Source of the DNA: Speluncibacter jeojiensis | Lineage (GTDB): Bacteria > Actinomycetota > Actinomycetes > Mycobacteriales > Mycobacteriaceae | Assembly (NCBI RefSeq): GCF_029589495.1 | Contig: NZ_JAAIVF010000004.1 | Coordinates: 62,001-126,000, forward strand | Reading direction: 5' to 3' | DNA: 64,000 nucleotides | Shown here: in pieces, positions 39,285-46,385 of the stretch | Layout: each line of letters starts with the position of its first letter | How positions within the stretch are numbered: position 1 is the stretch's first letter | Notes under the pieces: model-generated | Database searches by the model: none | Told to the model about the DNA's origin: nothing | What the model saw: the letters and a program-made list of their open reading frames with translations, nothing else | Position numbers and translations under genes: made by a program

Positions 39285-39866
39285 GTGTACGTGCTGACCG
39301 TCGACCAACGCGGCAGCCGACGCAACATCGACCGCGTCGACTCACTGATCAACGACCTCAACAGGGCCCCGCTGCTGCGCCCGTTCGAGCGCACCGCCGG
39401 CGACGAGGCGCAGGCGGTCACCGAGAGCCCCCGGCTGACCGTCACCCTCGCCCTCGACCTGATCCGGCGCGGCCACTGGAGCGTCGGCATCGGACTCGGG
39501 CGCGTCGACGAGCCCCTGCCGGCGAGCACCCGCGCCGGGCGCGGACCCGCGCTCGAGGCCGCCCGACAGGCGGTCACCCGTGCCAAGTCGGCCCACGTCC
39601 CGGTGGCGGTGACCGGCCCCCACGCCGATAGCGCCGAGGCTGCCGAGACCGCCTTGACACTCGTCGCGCTGATCGTCTCGCGCCGGTCGCCGCAGGGCCA
39701 TGCCGCGGTCGGCCTGATGGACCGCGGCCACACCCAGGCCGAGGTGGCGCAGGCGCTCGGCATCAGCAAACAGGCGGTCTCCCAACGCCTGTCCGCCGCC
39801 GCCTGGCAACCCGAGGTCGCCGGCCGCTCGCTGGCCGAGCGCCTGCTCCGCGAGGCCGACCTGTGA
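39285..39866 (+). CDS. SatD-like protein with C-terminal HTH
   Basis: A 193-residue protein. The N-terminal ~130 residues follow the SatD pattern: a strand opening YVLTVDQRGSRRN, the FERTAGDEAQAVTESP segment, and GIGLGRVDEPLPASTRAGRGPALEAARQAV. The last ~60 residues form an HTH with RGHTQAEVAQALGISKQAVSQRLSAA. Its ligand is unknown; the SatD domain resembles nucleotide-cyclase-like folds in some alignments, which I treat as speculative. A TTGACT-N17-TAACCT promoter precedes it, embedded in TCAAG repeats that could be its own binding sites. Its stop overlaps the start of a broken membrane-protein gene. Confidence 0.75.
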   Translation: MYVLTVDQRGSRRNIDRVDSLINDLNRAPLLRPFERTAGDEAQAVTESPRLTVTLALDLIRRGHWSVGIGLGRVDEPLPASTRAGRGPALEAARQAVTRAKSAHVPVAVTGPHADSAEAAETALTLVALIVSRRSPQGHAAVGLMDRGHTQAEVAQALGISKQAVSQRLSAAAWQPEVAGRSLAERLLREADL

Positions 39867-40046
39867 TCGCCGCCGGCCTGTTCCGGCCGGCCCGAGGGCA
39901 TCGCCGTCGTGCCGGCGGTCAAGGGGACCACCCGATATCCCGAACTGCGCGAGCCCGAAGCCTCCGAGCAATTCATCATCGGCACGTTCTCCAGTGTGCT
40001 GTGGGCGGTCGCCGCGTGCGGGGTCGGCCGCGCGTTACTGGGCTGA
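39863..40046 (+). pseudogene. Remnant of a small membrane-protein gene downstream of satD-like gene
   Basis: A GTG overlapping the SatD-like stop (39863) opens a frame reading MIAAGLFRPARGH. The convincing coding sequence is in the next frame, from 39894 to a TGA at 40044-40046: EGIAVVPAVKGTTRYPEL, then EASEQFIIGTFSSVLWAVAACGVGRALLG. I recall similar C-termini in intact small membrane proteins that follow SatD-type genes in related bacteria. The N-terminal hydrophobic part is missing and the frames do not match, so an internal deletion with frameshift is the simplest reading. A 45-residue product from GTG 39909 cannot be excluded. Confidence 0.5.
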
Positions 40047-40084
40047 CCGTCACCGTCGACATTCGGCGTCGTTCACACAAATGA

Positions 40085-40165
40085 CTACCCGTCGGTAGAA
40101 AATTGCTACCCGGCGGTAATTTACCAGTCGGCACCGCGTGCCGTATTCGATCGGCACCGCGTGCC
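40085..40165. promoter_or_regulatory. Paired operators and direct repeats upstream of the PHA genes
   Basis: CTACC-CGTC-GGTAG (40085-40098) is a perfect inverted repeat; CTACCCGGCGGTAA (40106-40119) is a second, near-perfect copy 21 bp on, two helical turns away. TCGGCACCGCGTGCC follows twice (40128-40142 and 40151-40165). The form suits a dimeric TetR-type regulator. Confidence 0.6.
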
Positions 40166-40470
40166 ATTTAGCGCGCCATTTCCCGAATAAGGCCAGCAGA
40201 GGGACCCCGACCTGCGGTATACGTGCCGAGAGGTCACCGCAAATGCGGCCCCCGACTGGACGGATGTCCATTCCACTGAGCGCCTCATGTGGACGACCAT
40301 TCATTCACGTCCGTTATATGCTCCGGCCGTCCGACCACCTTTTCGGCGCTTTCCCGATATTCCGGGTAACCGGTACTCGGCGCCGTGCGCAATTTTCTTC
40401 GTGAATGCGCAGGCCGGCAATGAATGGCATCGATTCCGGAGAATTCCGAAATCCGTACACAGGGGATGAA
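40166..40470. other. Non-coding leader region before maoC-phaC
   Basis: Less G+C-rich stretch with no frame of coding character. A TATGCT box (40317-40322) could start a transcript with a leader of about 140 nt. The segment just before the ribosome site carries two ATTCCG copies. No known riboswitch fold was recognised. Confidence 0.4.
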
Positions 40471-40980
40471 ATGACCACCGAAACACAGGGCGGGGTCGGC
40501 ACGCGACGTGTCACCATGGCCGAACTTCCCGGGCTCGAGGGCAAGAGCCTCGGGGCCTCGTCACGGATCGTCGTCACGCAGGACCGCATCGACCTGTTCG
40601 CCGACGCCACCAACGACCACCAGTGGATCCACGTCGACCCGGCCCGCGCCGCGACCGGTCCCTTCGGCACCACGATCGCGCACGGCTATCTGACGCTGTC
40701 TCTCGCCGTCGAGTTCTTCTTCGACCTGCTCGACGTCACCGACTGCGCCCAGGTCATCAACTACGGACTGGACAAGGTGCGCTTCCCCGCCCCGGTCCCG
40801 GTCGGTTCGTCGATCGGCGCGCTCGCCGAGGTGACCTCCGTCGAGCCGTGCACGGGCGGATATCAACTCGCGGTCACCCTGACATTCGACGCCACCGGCG
40901 TCGAACGCCCGGTGTGCGTGGCGCAGATGATCGTGCGCTACCTCGCCGGCGCCGCGGAAGGAGACTCCCGTGCTCGGTGA
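40471..40980 (+). CDS. MaoC-family (R)-enoyl-CoA hydratase
   Basis: A 169-residue hot-dog-fold hydratase of the MaoC/PhaJ/NodN type. The catalytic Asp/His motif region reads FADATNDHQWIHVDPARAATGPFGTTIAHGYLTLSL (hydratase 2 motif: D and H spaced by five, then GxxxAHG). It converts trans-2-enoyl-CoA to (R)-3-hydroxyacyl-CoA. Next to phaC, this would draw fatty-acid oxidation intermediates into PHA monomers. An AGGGGAT site precedes the ATG. The last 11 bases overlap the phaC start. Confidence 0.9.
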   Translation: MTTETQGGVGTRRVTMAELPGLEGKSLGASSRIVVTQDRIDLFADATNDHQWIHVDPARAATGPFGTTIAHGYLTLSLAVEFFFDLLDVTDCAQVINYGLDKVRFPAPVPVGSSIGALAEVTSVEPCTGGYQLAVTLTFDATGVERPVCVAQMIVRYLAGAAEGDSRAR

Positions 40981-42649
40981 CGTCAAGCGCCGCGTGTCCG
41001 CGAAGGTCGACCCCGCCGGATGGCTCGCGGCCGGTGCCACGGTCGCGAAGAACGCCGCCCTCAACCCTGCCGGGGTCGCCGCTGCAACCGGCAGGCTGGC
41101 CGCCGGACTCTCCCAGATCCCCTCCGCGACAATGCAGGTCGCGGTGGGAGCGCAGGACGGAGCGCCCGCGCCCGGAGACGCGCGATTCCGCGACCCGGCC
41201 TGGGCGGACAACCCGGCCTACTTCGCACTGCTCCGGTCGTACCTGTGCGCACGCTCGTTCGCGGACGACCTGGTGGATGCCGGCAGCGCGGACGCGATCA
41301 CCACCGCGAAGGCGCAGCAGTTCGCCCAGTTGCTGCTCGATGTCGCGGCGCCGACGAACAACCCCTTCACCAATCCGGAGGTGCTCGGCCGGGCGATCGC
41401 CACCGGAGGCAAGAGCCTGGCGCGCGGGGCGTCGTACTTCGTCGAGGACGTCGTCCGGCGGGGTGGTCGGCCGCTGCGCACCGACGAGAACGCCTTCGTG
41501 CTCGGCGAGAACATGGCGGCGACCGAGGGGAAGGTCGTCTACCGCAACGACCTGATCGAAATCATCCAGTACGCACCGCAGACCGAGTCGGTCTACGCCA
41601 CACCGCTGCTCGCGTGCCCGCCATGGATCAACAAGTACTACATCATGGACATCGGCCCGGGCCGCAGCTTCGTCGAGTGGGCGATCCGCCACCAGCGCAC
41701 GGTCTTCCTGATCTCCTACCGCAACCCCGACGCGTCCATGCAGGACGTGACCTTCGAGGACTACCTCACCGACGGTGTGTCGGCCGCGATGGACGTCGTC
41801 GGCGAGATCACCGGGGCGAAGACGATCGACATCGTCGGCCTGTGCCTCGGCGGCGCCATGGCGTCGATCGCCGCCGGCCACCTGGCCGGCGCGGGCGACA
41901 CCCGCGTGGGCACCATCACCCTCGCGAACACCCTCCTGGACTACAGCAGCCCGGGCGCGCTCGGGCTGCTGACCGACCCCGCGACCCTCGCGCGCGCGGA
42001 CACGCTCATGTCCCGGCGCGGATTCCTCGACGGTGCGGACATGGCGCTGACCTTCGACCTCTTGCGCGCGAACGACCTGATCTTCCGGTACTGGATCAGC
42101 CGCTGGATGCTCGGCGAGGCTCCGCCGGCGTTCGACCTGCTGGCGTGGAACGAGGACTCGACCCGGATGCCGGCGGCCATGCACAGCACCTATCTGCGCT
42201 CGCTCTACGGCGAGAACCAATTGGCGCAGAACACATTCGAGGTCGCCGGGCGCACGATCTCGCTCGGCGACATATCGGGCGACGTCTACCTGGTGGGGGC
42301 GGTCGACGACCACATCGTGCCGTGGACATCGTCGTACGCCGGCGCACTGTTGTTCGGGGGGAAGGTCCGTTTCGTGCTCTCGAACGGCGGGCACATCGCC
42401 GGCATCGTCAACCCGCCGGGGAAGAAGAGCTGGATCGAGACGGTCGGCGCGCCGGAGGACGGCGCGGCACCGTTGCCCACCGACCCCGAGCAGTGGCGCG
42501 GCGAGGCCAGTCGCGAGACGGTTTCGTGGTGGCAGGACTGGGCCACCTGGTCGGCCGCGCGCGCCGGTGACCTGCAGTCACCGCCGCCGATGGGCAGCAA
42601 GCGTCACCCGGTTCTCGGCGCCGCGCCGGGAACGTACGTCTTCGGTTGA
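40970..42649 (+). CDS. phaC: Class I-like poly(3-hydroxyalkanoate) synthase PhaC
   Basis: A 559-residue polymerase joining (R)-3-hydroxyacyl-CoA into polyester granules. The lipase-box-like GLCLGG has Cys292 as nucleophile in place of Ser. The triad Asp is in GAVDDHIVPWTSS and the His in SNGGHIAGIVNPPG. The N-terminal domain carries FTNPEVLGRAIATGG and CPPWINKYYIMDIGPGRSFVEWAI, family marks of PhaC. An AAGGAGA site precedes the GTG. The gene is coupled to maoC upstream; phasin, hydrolase and regulator genes follow, making a complete PHA locus. Confidence 0.95.
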   Translation: MLGDVKRRVSAKVDPAGWLAAGATVAKNAALNPAGVAAATGRLAAGLSQIPSATMQVAVGAQDGAPAPGDARFRDPAWADNPAYFALLRSYLCARSFADDLVDAGSADAITTAKAQQFAQLLLDVAAPTNNPFTNPEVLGRAIATGGKSLARGASYFVEDVVRRGGRPLRTDENAFVLGENMAATEGKVVYRNDLIEIIQYAPQTESVYATPLLACPPWINKYYIMDIGPGRSFVEWAIRHQRTVFLISYRNPDASMQDVTFEDYLTDGVSAAMDVVGEITGAKTIDIVGLCLGGAMASIAAGHLAGAGDTRVGTITLANTLLDYSSPGALGLLTDPATLARADTLMSRRGFLDGADMALTFDLLRANDLIFRYWISRWMLGEAPPAFDLLAWNEDSTRMPAAMHSTYLRSLYGENQLAQNTFEVAGRTISLGDISGDVYLVGAVDDHIVPWTSSYAGALLFGGKVRFVLSNGGHIAGIVNPPGKKSWIETVGAPEDGAAPLPTDPEQWRGEASRETVSWWQDWATWSAARAGDLQSPPPMGSKRHPVLGAAPGTYVFG

Positions 42650-42669
42650 GCCGCACCGAAACCAATGGA

Positions 42670-42691
42670 TTAGCACTGAGTGTGCTAACTT
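42670..42691 (+). promoter_or_regulatory. Phasin promoter with perfect palindrome
   Basis: TTAGCAC-TGAGT-GTGCTAA (42670-42688) is a perfect inverted repeat with a 5-nt spacer, overlapping a TAACTT -10 candidate (42686-42691). A further TGCTAAC half-site follows. Start near 42698, 23 nt before the ATG. Confidence 0.65.
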
Positions 42692-42720
42692 GCTAACCGA
42701 ACCTACAACAAGGAGCTGAC

Positions 42721-43047
42721 ATGGCCACCCAGACCACCCCCAAGCCCGCCGCGACGGGCGCGAACGCCGCCGTCGCCGAAAGCGTCGAGACCCTCACCAA
42801 GTCGTTCGACGAGAACGTCGCGCGCGTCCAGGGCCTCGGCGAGAAGTTCGTCGACGCCGCCAAGCAGTCCGGCACGCTCGCCATCGACGCGTACGACAAG
42901 GCCGTCGACTCGGTGCTCGACTTCAACAAGTCGGTCGCCGGTGCGACGAAGCTCGGCTGGGTCGACACGGTCGTCGACGCCCAGGCCTCGCTGATCAAGG
43001 GAATCAGCAGCGCCGCCAGCACCGCCGCTCGCGGCATCCTGGCCTAG
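42721..43047 (+). CDS. Phasin-like granule-associated protein
   Basis: A 108-residue Ala/Lys/Asp-rich helical protein: TLTKSFDENVARVQGLGEKFVDAAKQSGTLAIDAYDKAVDSVLDFNKSVAG, and a second helix with IKGISSAASTAARGI. The composition and amphipathic pattern are those of phasins, which coat PHA granules, and of the related HBHA-type proteins. It stands 71 bp after phaC with its own palindrome-bearing promoter and an AAGGAGCTGAC ribosome site, so it is probably expressed at a higher level than the synthase. Confidence 0.87.
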   Translation: MATQTTPKPAATGANAAVAESVETLTKSFDENVARVQGLGEKFVDAAKQSGTLAIDAYDKAVDSVLDFNKSVAGATKLGWVDTVVDAQASLIKGISSAASTAARGILA

Positions 43048-43089
43048 CAGGACGGCCCGGCAGGGCCCGGAAACGGGGAGGACGTGCAC

Positions 43090-44220
43090 ATGCTTCGCGA
43101 ATCGTGTTCGAACGCGCTGCACTCGCAGCGGCAACTCACGACAGCGGCGGTCACGGCATGGACCGGGTACCTGCAGGAGTCCGCATCGCGCGGCGTGAGC
43201 CCACTGGGTGCCGCGACCGATTGTCTCGAGTTCTGGCGGGCGGTGATCAGCCGCCGCCCGCCAGAGTTCACCCATCCGCACACCGTGCGGATGCGTCGCG
43301 CCTCGGCTCGCCTGCTGCAGTTCTCCCCCGTCACCGATGCGGTGCCCACGCTCGTGCTGGCGCCGCTGTCCGGGCACGCCTCGTGCGTGATGGACCTCGC
43401 GCACGGGCACAGCCTGGTGCAGACCGCGATGACCGCGGGGCTCACAGGCGTCCACTGCCTCGATTGGACACCCTCCGACGAGTGGGAGCCGGCTCCCACG
43501 TCCGCCACCGGGATCGACACCGTCGTCGCGGCGGTCGACGCCGCGATCGAGCACCTGGGTGTGCCGGTCAATCTGGTGTCGTTCTCCCAGAGTGGTTGGC
43601 TCGCAGCCATGTACACCGCTCGCCACCCGGATCGCGTGCACACGCTCACCGTCGCGTCGGCACCGATCGACTTCTCCCTCGGGACACCGCTGCCGCGCGG
43701 GCTACGGGCGGCGACGCGTGGTGTCCGACGGGCGACGCGCATGGCCCGGCCCTCCGCCGCCGGGCAGGCGGCGGCGCTGCGCTGGGCGGAATGGCCCGAG
43801 CAGATCGGCCGGCTCGCGGACATGTGGGCGCACATCGGTTCCCCCGACCGCACAGACGCGCACATCGCCCTCGAGAGCTGGCTCGACACCCCGTGCGGCG
43901 TGCCCACCGACTTCTACCGCTGGACGCTCACCCACCTTTTCGCCGGCAACGAGCTGGTCCGCGGCAAGCTCGTCGTCGGTGGCGGCGCAGTCGACCTCGC
44001 GGCGATCACCTGCCCGCTGTTCCTCCTCACCGGCAGCCGCGACCGGATCGTCCCCAGCCGTCAGGTGCTCGCGCTCGCCGACCGGGTCTCGACGCCCCCG
44101 CACCGGATCGTCCGGCGCACGGTCGACTGCGGTCACCTCGACATGATCGTGGACGCCTCGGTGCTCCGGCGGGCATGGCGCCCGATCCTGCGTGACGTCG
44201 CCGCGCTCTCCCAGCGGTGA
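43090..44220 (+). CDS. Alpha/beta hydrolase in the PHA locus
   Basis: A 376-residue alpha/beta-hydrolase-fold protein. Nucleophile elbow: NLVSFSQSGWLAAMY (GxSxG-like FSQSG, Ser). Acid: LTGSRDRIVPSRQ. Base: DCGHLDMIVD. Several stretches (FSPVTDAVPTLVLAPLSGHASCVMDLAHGHSLVQTAMTAG, GVHCLDWTPSDEWEP) resemble the PhaC/PHA-depolymerase branch more than ordinary esterases, so intracellular PHA mobilisation or a PhaC-like accessory role is plausible. The ATG at 43090 is chosen because GGGGAGG lies 8 bases before it; GTG 43084 is too close. Confidence 0.8.
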   Translation: MLRESCSNALHSQRQLTTAAVTAWTGYLQESASRGVSPLGAATDCLEFWRAVISRRPPEFTHPHTVRMRRASARLLQFSPVTDAVPTLVLAPLSGHASCVMDLAHGHSLVQTAMTAGLTGVHCLDWTPSDEWEPAPTSATGIDTVVAAVDAAIEHLGVPVNLVSFSQSGWLAAMYTARHPDRVHTLTVASAPIDFSLGTPLPRGLRAATRGVRRATRMARPSAAGQAAALRWAEWPEQIGRLADMWAHIGSPDRTDAHIALESWLDTPCGVPTDFYRWTLTHLFAGNELVRGKLVVGGGAVDLAAITCPLFLLTGSRDRIVPSRQVLALADRVSTPPHRIVRRTVDCGHLDMIVDASVLRRAWRPILRDVAALSQR

Positions 44221-44257
44221 ATGCGCGGCGGACCACCGACTCTGCCTGCCGGCCGAC

Positions 44258-44674
44258 TCAATCGCCGGCTGCGGCCATACCCTCCCCCGCACCGTCCCCT
44301 GCTCGATCCGAGCCGCGACCCCGCCGCCGCTTCTCGAGCGTCACTTGACGGAATGTGTCATACATCTCCTCCAGCGACGCCCGCTGCGCCTTCGTGAGGT
44401 CGCCGTCCCTTCGGATGGCCGCGACCACCTCCGCCACCTCCTCGGCGTCGGCGCGGTGAGCCTTGGCGGTCAGGATGTCCGCAGAGGTGTGCAGGTGCTC
44501 GGCGATCGCCTCCAAGACCTGCTCACTGGGCGCCCGCAGGTTCCGTTCGATCTGCGACAGGTACGGATTCGAGATGCCCACCATCTCGGCGAACGTGCGC
44601 ATCGGCACCGCGGCCAGCTCCCGTTGCTGCCGGATCAACTCGCCCAGCGTCGGGGGCTTCGCATCATCCGCCAT
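44258..44674 (-). CDS. XRE-family regulator of the PHA/HBHA type
   Basis: A 138-residue regulator with a single HTH (residues ~10-65: LGELIRQQRELAAVPMRTFAEMVGISNPYLSQIERNLRAPSEQVLEAIAEHL). A charged C-terminal tail has RASLEEMYDTFRQV followed by an Arg/Gly-rich end. Proteins of this pattern neighbour phasin or HBHA genes in mycolate actinobacteria (Rv0474 beside hbhA, by recollection), so it is the best candidate to bind the palindrome in the phasin promoter. ATG 7 nt after TAGGCT on the minus strand, implying a leaderless mRNA. Convergent with the hydrolase gene. Confidence 0.85.
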   Translation of the reverse strand: MADDAKPPTLGELIRQQRELAAVPMRTFAEMVGISNPYLSQIERNLRAPSEQVLEAIAEHLHTSADILTAKAHRADAEEVAEVVAAIRRDGDLTKAQRASLEEMYDTFRQVTLEKRRRGRGSDRAGDGAGEGMAAAGD

Positions 44675-44681
44675 GTGGGCA

Positions 44682-44687
44682 AGCCTA
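44682..44687 (-). promoter_or_regulatory. TAGGCT -10 box of the PHA-locus XRE regulator (leaderless)
   Basis: On the minus strand TAGGCT ends 7 nt before the ATG at 44674. Confidence 0.5.
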
Positions 44688-44859
44688 CTGAATGCGTCTC
44701 CCGATACCCCCGCCGGTCGATCAAAGACGCTGCGATGGAGGAGATTTCGCCGAGTCCGGCGGTCCGCACGAAGGCCTGTCGCGCGCACCACGAATTCGCC
44801 AAACCTTATTTCGCTGTGCTAAGCAGGAGAGGGATTACACGAGGAACAGGAGGCATGTT

Positions 44860-46314
44860 TTGACGCCAAGGATCGCGATTTTGGGAGCCGGACCGAGCGG
44901 CCTCGCGCAGCTACGGGCATTCGAGTCGGCACGCAAAAAGGATCCTGGGTCAATACCCGACATCGTCTGCTACGAAAAGCAGGGCGACCTGGGCGGCATG
45001 TGGAACTACACCTGGCGCACGGGACTCGACCAGTACGGCGAACCGGTGCACGGCAGCATGTACCGCTTCCTCTGGTCGAATGGCCCGAAAGAATGCCTGG
45101 AATTCGCCGACTATTCTTTCGAAGAACATTTCGGCCGGCCGATTCCGTCCTATCCGCCGCGGGCGGTACTGCACGACTACATCCTGGGCCGGGTCGATCA
45201 GGACGACGTCCGCAAGTACATCCGTTTCGACACCGCCGTGCGCCGGGTCGAGACGGTCCCCTCGGGCAGCGTTGGCCCGGACAGGTTCGCGGTCACGGTC
45301 GCCGACCAGCGCAGCGGACGGCTCGAGACCGAACTGTTCGACGACGTGGTGGTCGCGACCGGCCACTTCTCGACCCCGAACGCCCCGCACTTCCCCGGCA
45401 TCGAGAGCTTCCCCGGCCGTGTGCTGCACGCCCACGACTTCCGCGACGCCCGGGAGTTCACCGGAAAACGCCTGCTGCTCGTCGGAAGCAGCTACTCCGC
45501 CGAGGACATCGGCACCCAGTGCTTCAAGTACGGCGCCGCCGAGGTCACCTTCAGCTACCGCTCGGCGCCGATGGGGCACGACTGGCCGGCGGGAATGGTG
45601 GAGGTACCGCTGCTGACCGAGGTCGACGGCAGCACCGTGCGATTCGCGGACGGGACGGATCGGGAGGTCGACGCGATCATCCTCTGCACCGGATACCGCC
45701 ACCATTTCCCGTTCCTGCCCGACGAGCTGACCTTGCGGACGAACAATCGACTCTATCCTCGGGGCATCTACAAAGGCGTGGTCTCCCAGGCGAATTCGCA
45801 CCTGTTCTTCCTCGGAATGCAAGACCAGTACTTCACGTTCAACATGTTCGACGCCCAGGCCTGGTTTGTGCGCGATGTCGTGCTGGGCCGGATCGAACTG
45901 CCGGACCACGATGGCCGCGAGCGTGACATCGACCATTGGCGCGAACATGAGGAGAATCTCCGGACGGCGGCCGAGGAGATCGACTTCCAGGCGGCCTACA
46001 TCCGCGACCTGGTCGACCGGACCGATTATCCGGAGTTCCACGTCGAGAAGCAGGGGGAGCTCTTCAAGCAGTGGAAGCACGACAAGAAGAACGACATCAT
46101 GGGCTACCGCAATTGCAGTTACGCCTCCACTCTCACCGGCAGCATCGCACCGCCGTTGCACGACGAGTGGATGAACATTCTCGACGATTCGGCGCTATCG
46201 TTCCTCGCCAACGACTTCGGTACCGGACGATCGGCCGCACCGCGGAAGGTGACCCCCATCGGCCGCCACCGAGCGGCCCGGAGCGCCGCCGTACCGGCTG
46301 AACGGTCCTCCTGA
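44860..46314 (+). CDS. tmm: Flavin monooxygenase, trimethylamine monooxygenase type
   Basis: A 484-residue class B flavin monooxygenase closely matching bacterial Tmm, which oxidises trimethylamine to its N-oxide. FAD fold GAGPSG (residues 9-14); FMO fingerprint FPGRVLHAHDF; NADPH fold GSSYSAEDIG. Tmm-like blocks are GGMWNYTWRTGLDQYGEPVHGSMYRFLWSNGPKECLEFADYSFEEHFG, CTGYRHHFPFLPDEL and FLGMQDQYFTFNMFDAQAW. The start is TTG, set by AGGAGG six bases upstream; the nearby ATG gives only Met-Phe-stop. A ~30-residue basic tail is extra. Some codons are less G+C-biased than in neighbouring genes, compatible with recent acquisition. Confidence 0.9.
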   Translation: MTPRIAILGAGPSGLAQLRAFESARKKDPGSIPDIVCYEKQGDLGGMWNYTWRTGLDQYGEPVHGSMYRFLWSNGPKECLEFADYSFEEHFGRPIPSYPPRAVLHDYILGRVDQDDVRKYIRFDTAVRRVETVPSGSVGPDRFAVTVADQRSGRLETELFDDVVVATGHFSTPNAPHFPGIESFPGRVLHAHDFRDAREFTGKRLLLVGSSYSAEDIGTQCFKYGAAEVTFSYRSAPMGHDWPAGMVEVPLLTEVDGSTVRFADGTDREVDAIILCTGYRHHFPFLPDELTLRTNNRLYPRGIYKGVVSQANSHLFFLGMQDQYFTFNMFDAQAWFVRDVVLGRIELPDHDGRERDIDHWREHEENLRTAAEEIDFQAAYIRDLVDRTDYPEFHVEKQGELFKQWKHDKKNDIMGYRNCSYASTLTGSIAPPLHDEWMNILDDSALSFLANDFGTGRSAAPRKVTPIGRHRAARSAAVPAERSS

Positions 46315-46327
46315 CCCAGGCCGGACT

Positions 46328-46370
46328 CCGGCCTCGTCCGGCACGCCGTGCGCGCGTCGGACGAGGCCGG
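46328..46370. terminator. Hairpin between tmm and the SPFH gene
   Basis: CCGGCCTCGTCCG (46328-46340) pairs with CGGACGAGGCCGG (46358-46370), 13 bp, between convergent stops. Confidence 0.7.
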
Positions 46371-46385
46371 CTACGGCTGTCCCGG

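Noticed and set aside
40050-40404. Short open frames in the PHA leader region (84 and 88 codons)
   Set aside because: No ribosome sites, no coding-type third-position bias, and Arg/Pro/Ser-rich translations; they overlap the palindromes and repeats.
42670-42688. CIRCE element (HrcA site) at the phasin promoter
   Set aside because: The arms resemble TTAGCACTC/GAGTGCTAA, but CIRCE needs 9-bp arms with a 9-bp spacer; here the arms are 7 bp with a 5-bp spacer and no chaperone gene follows.
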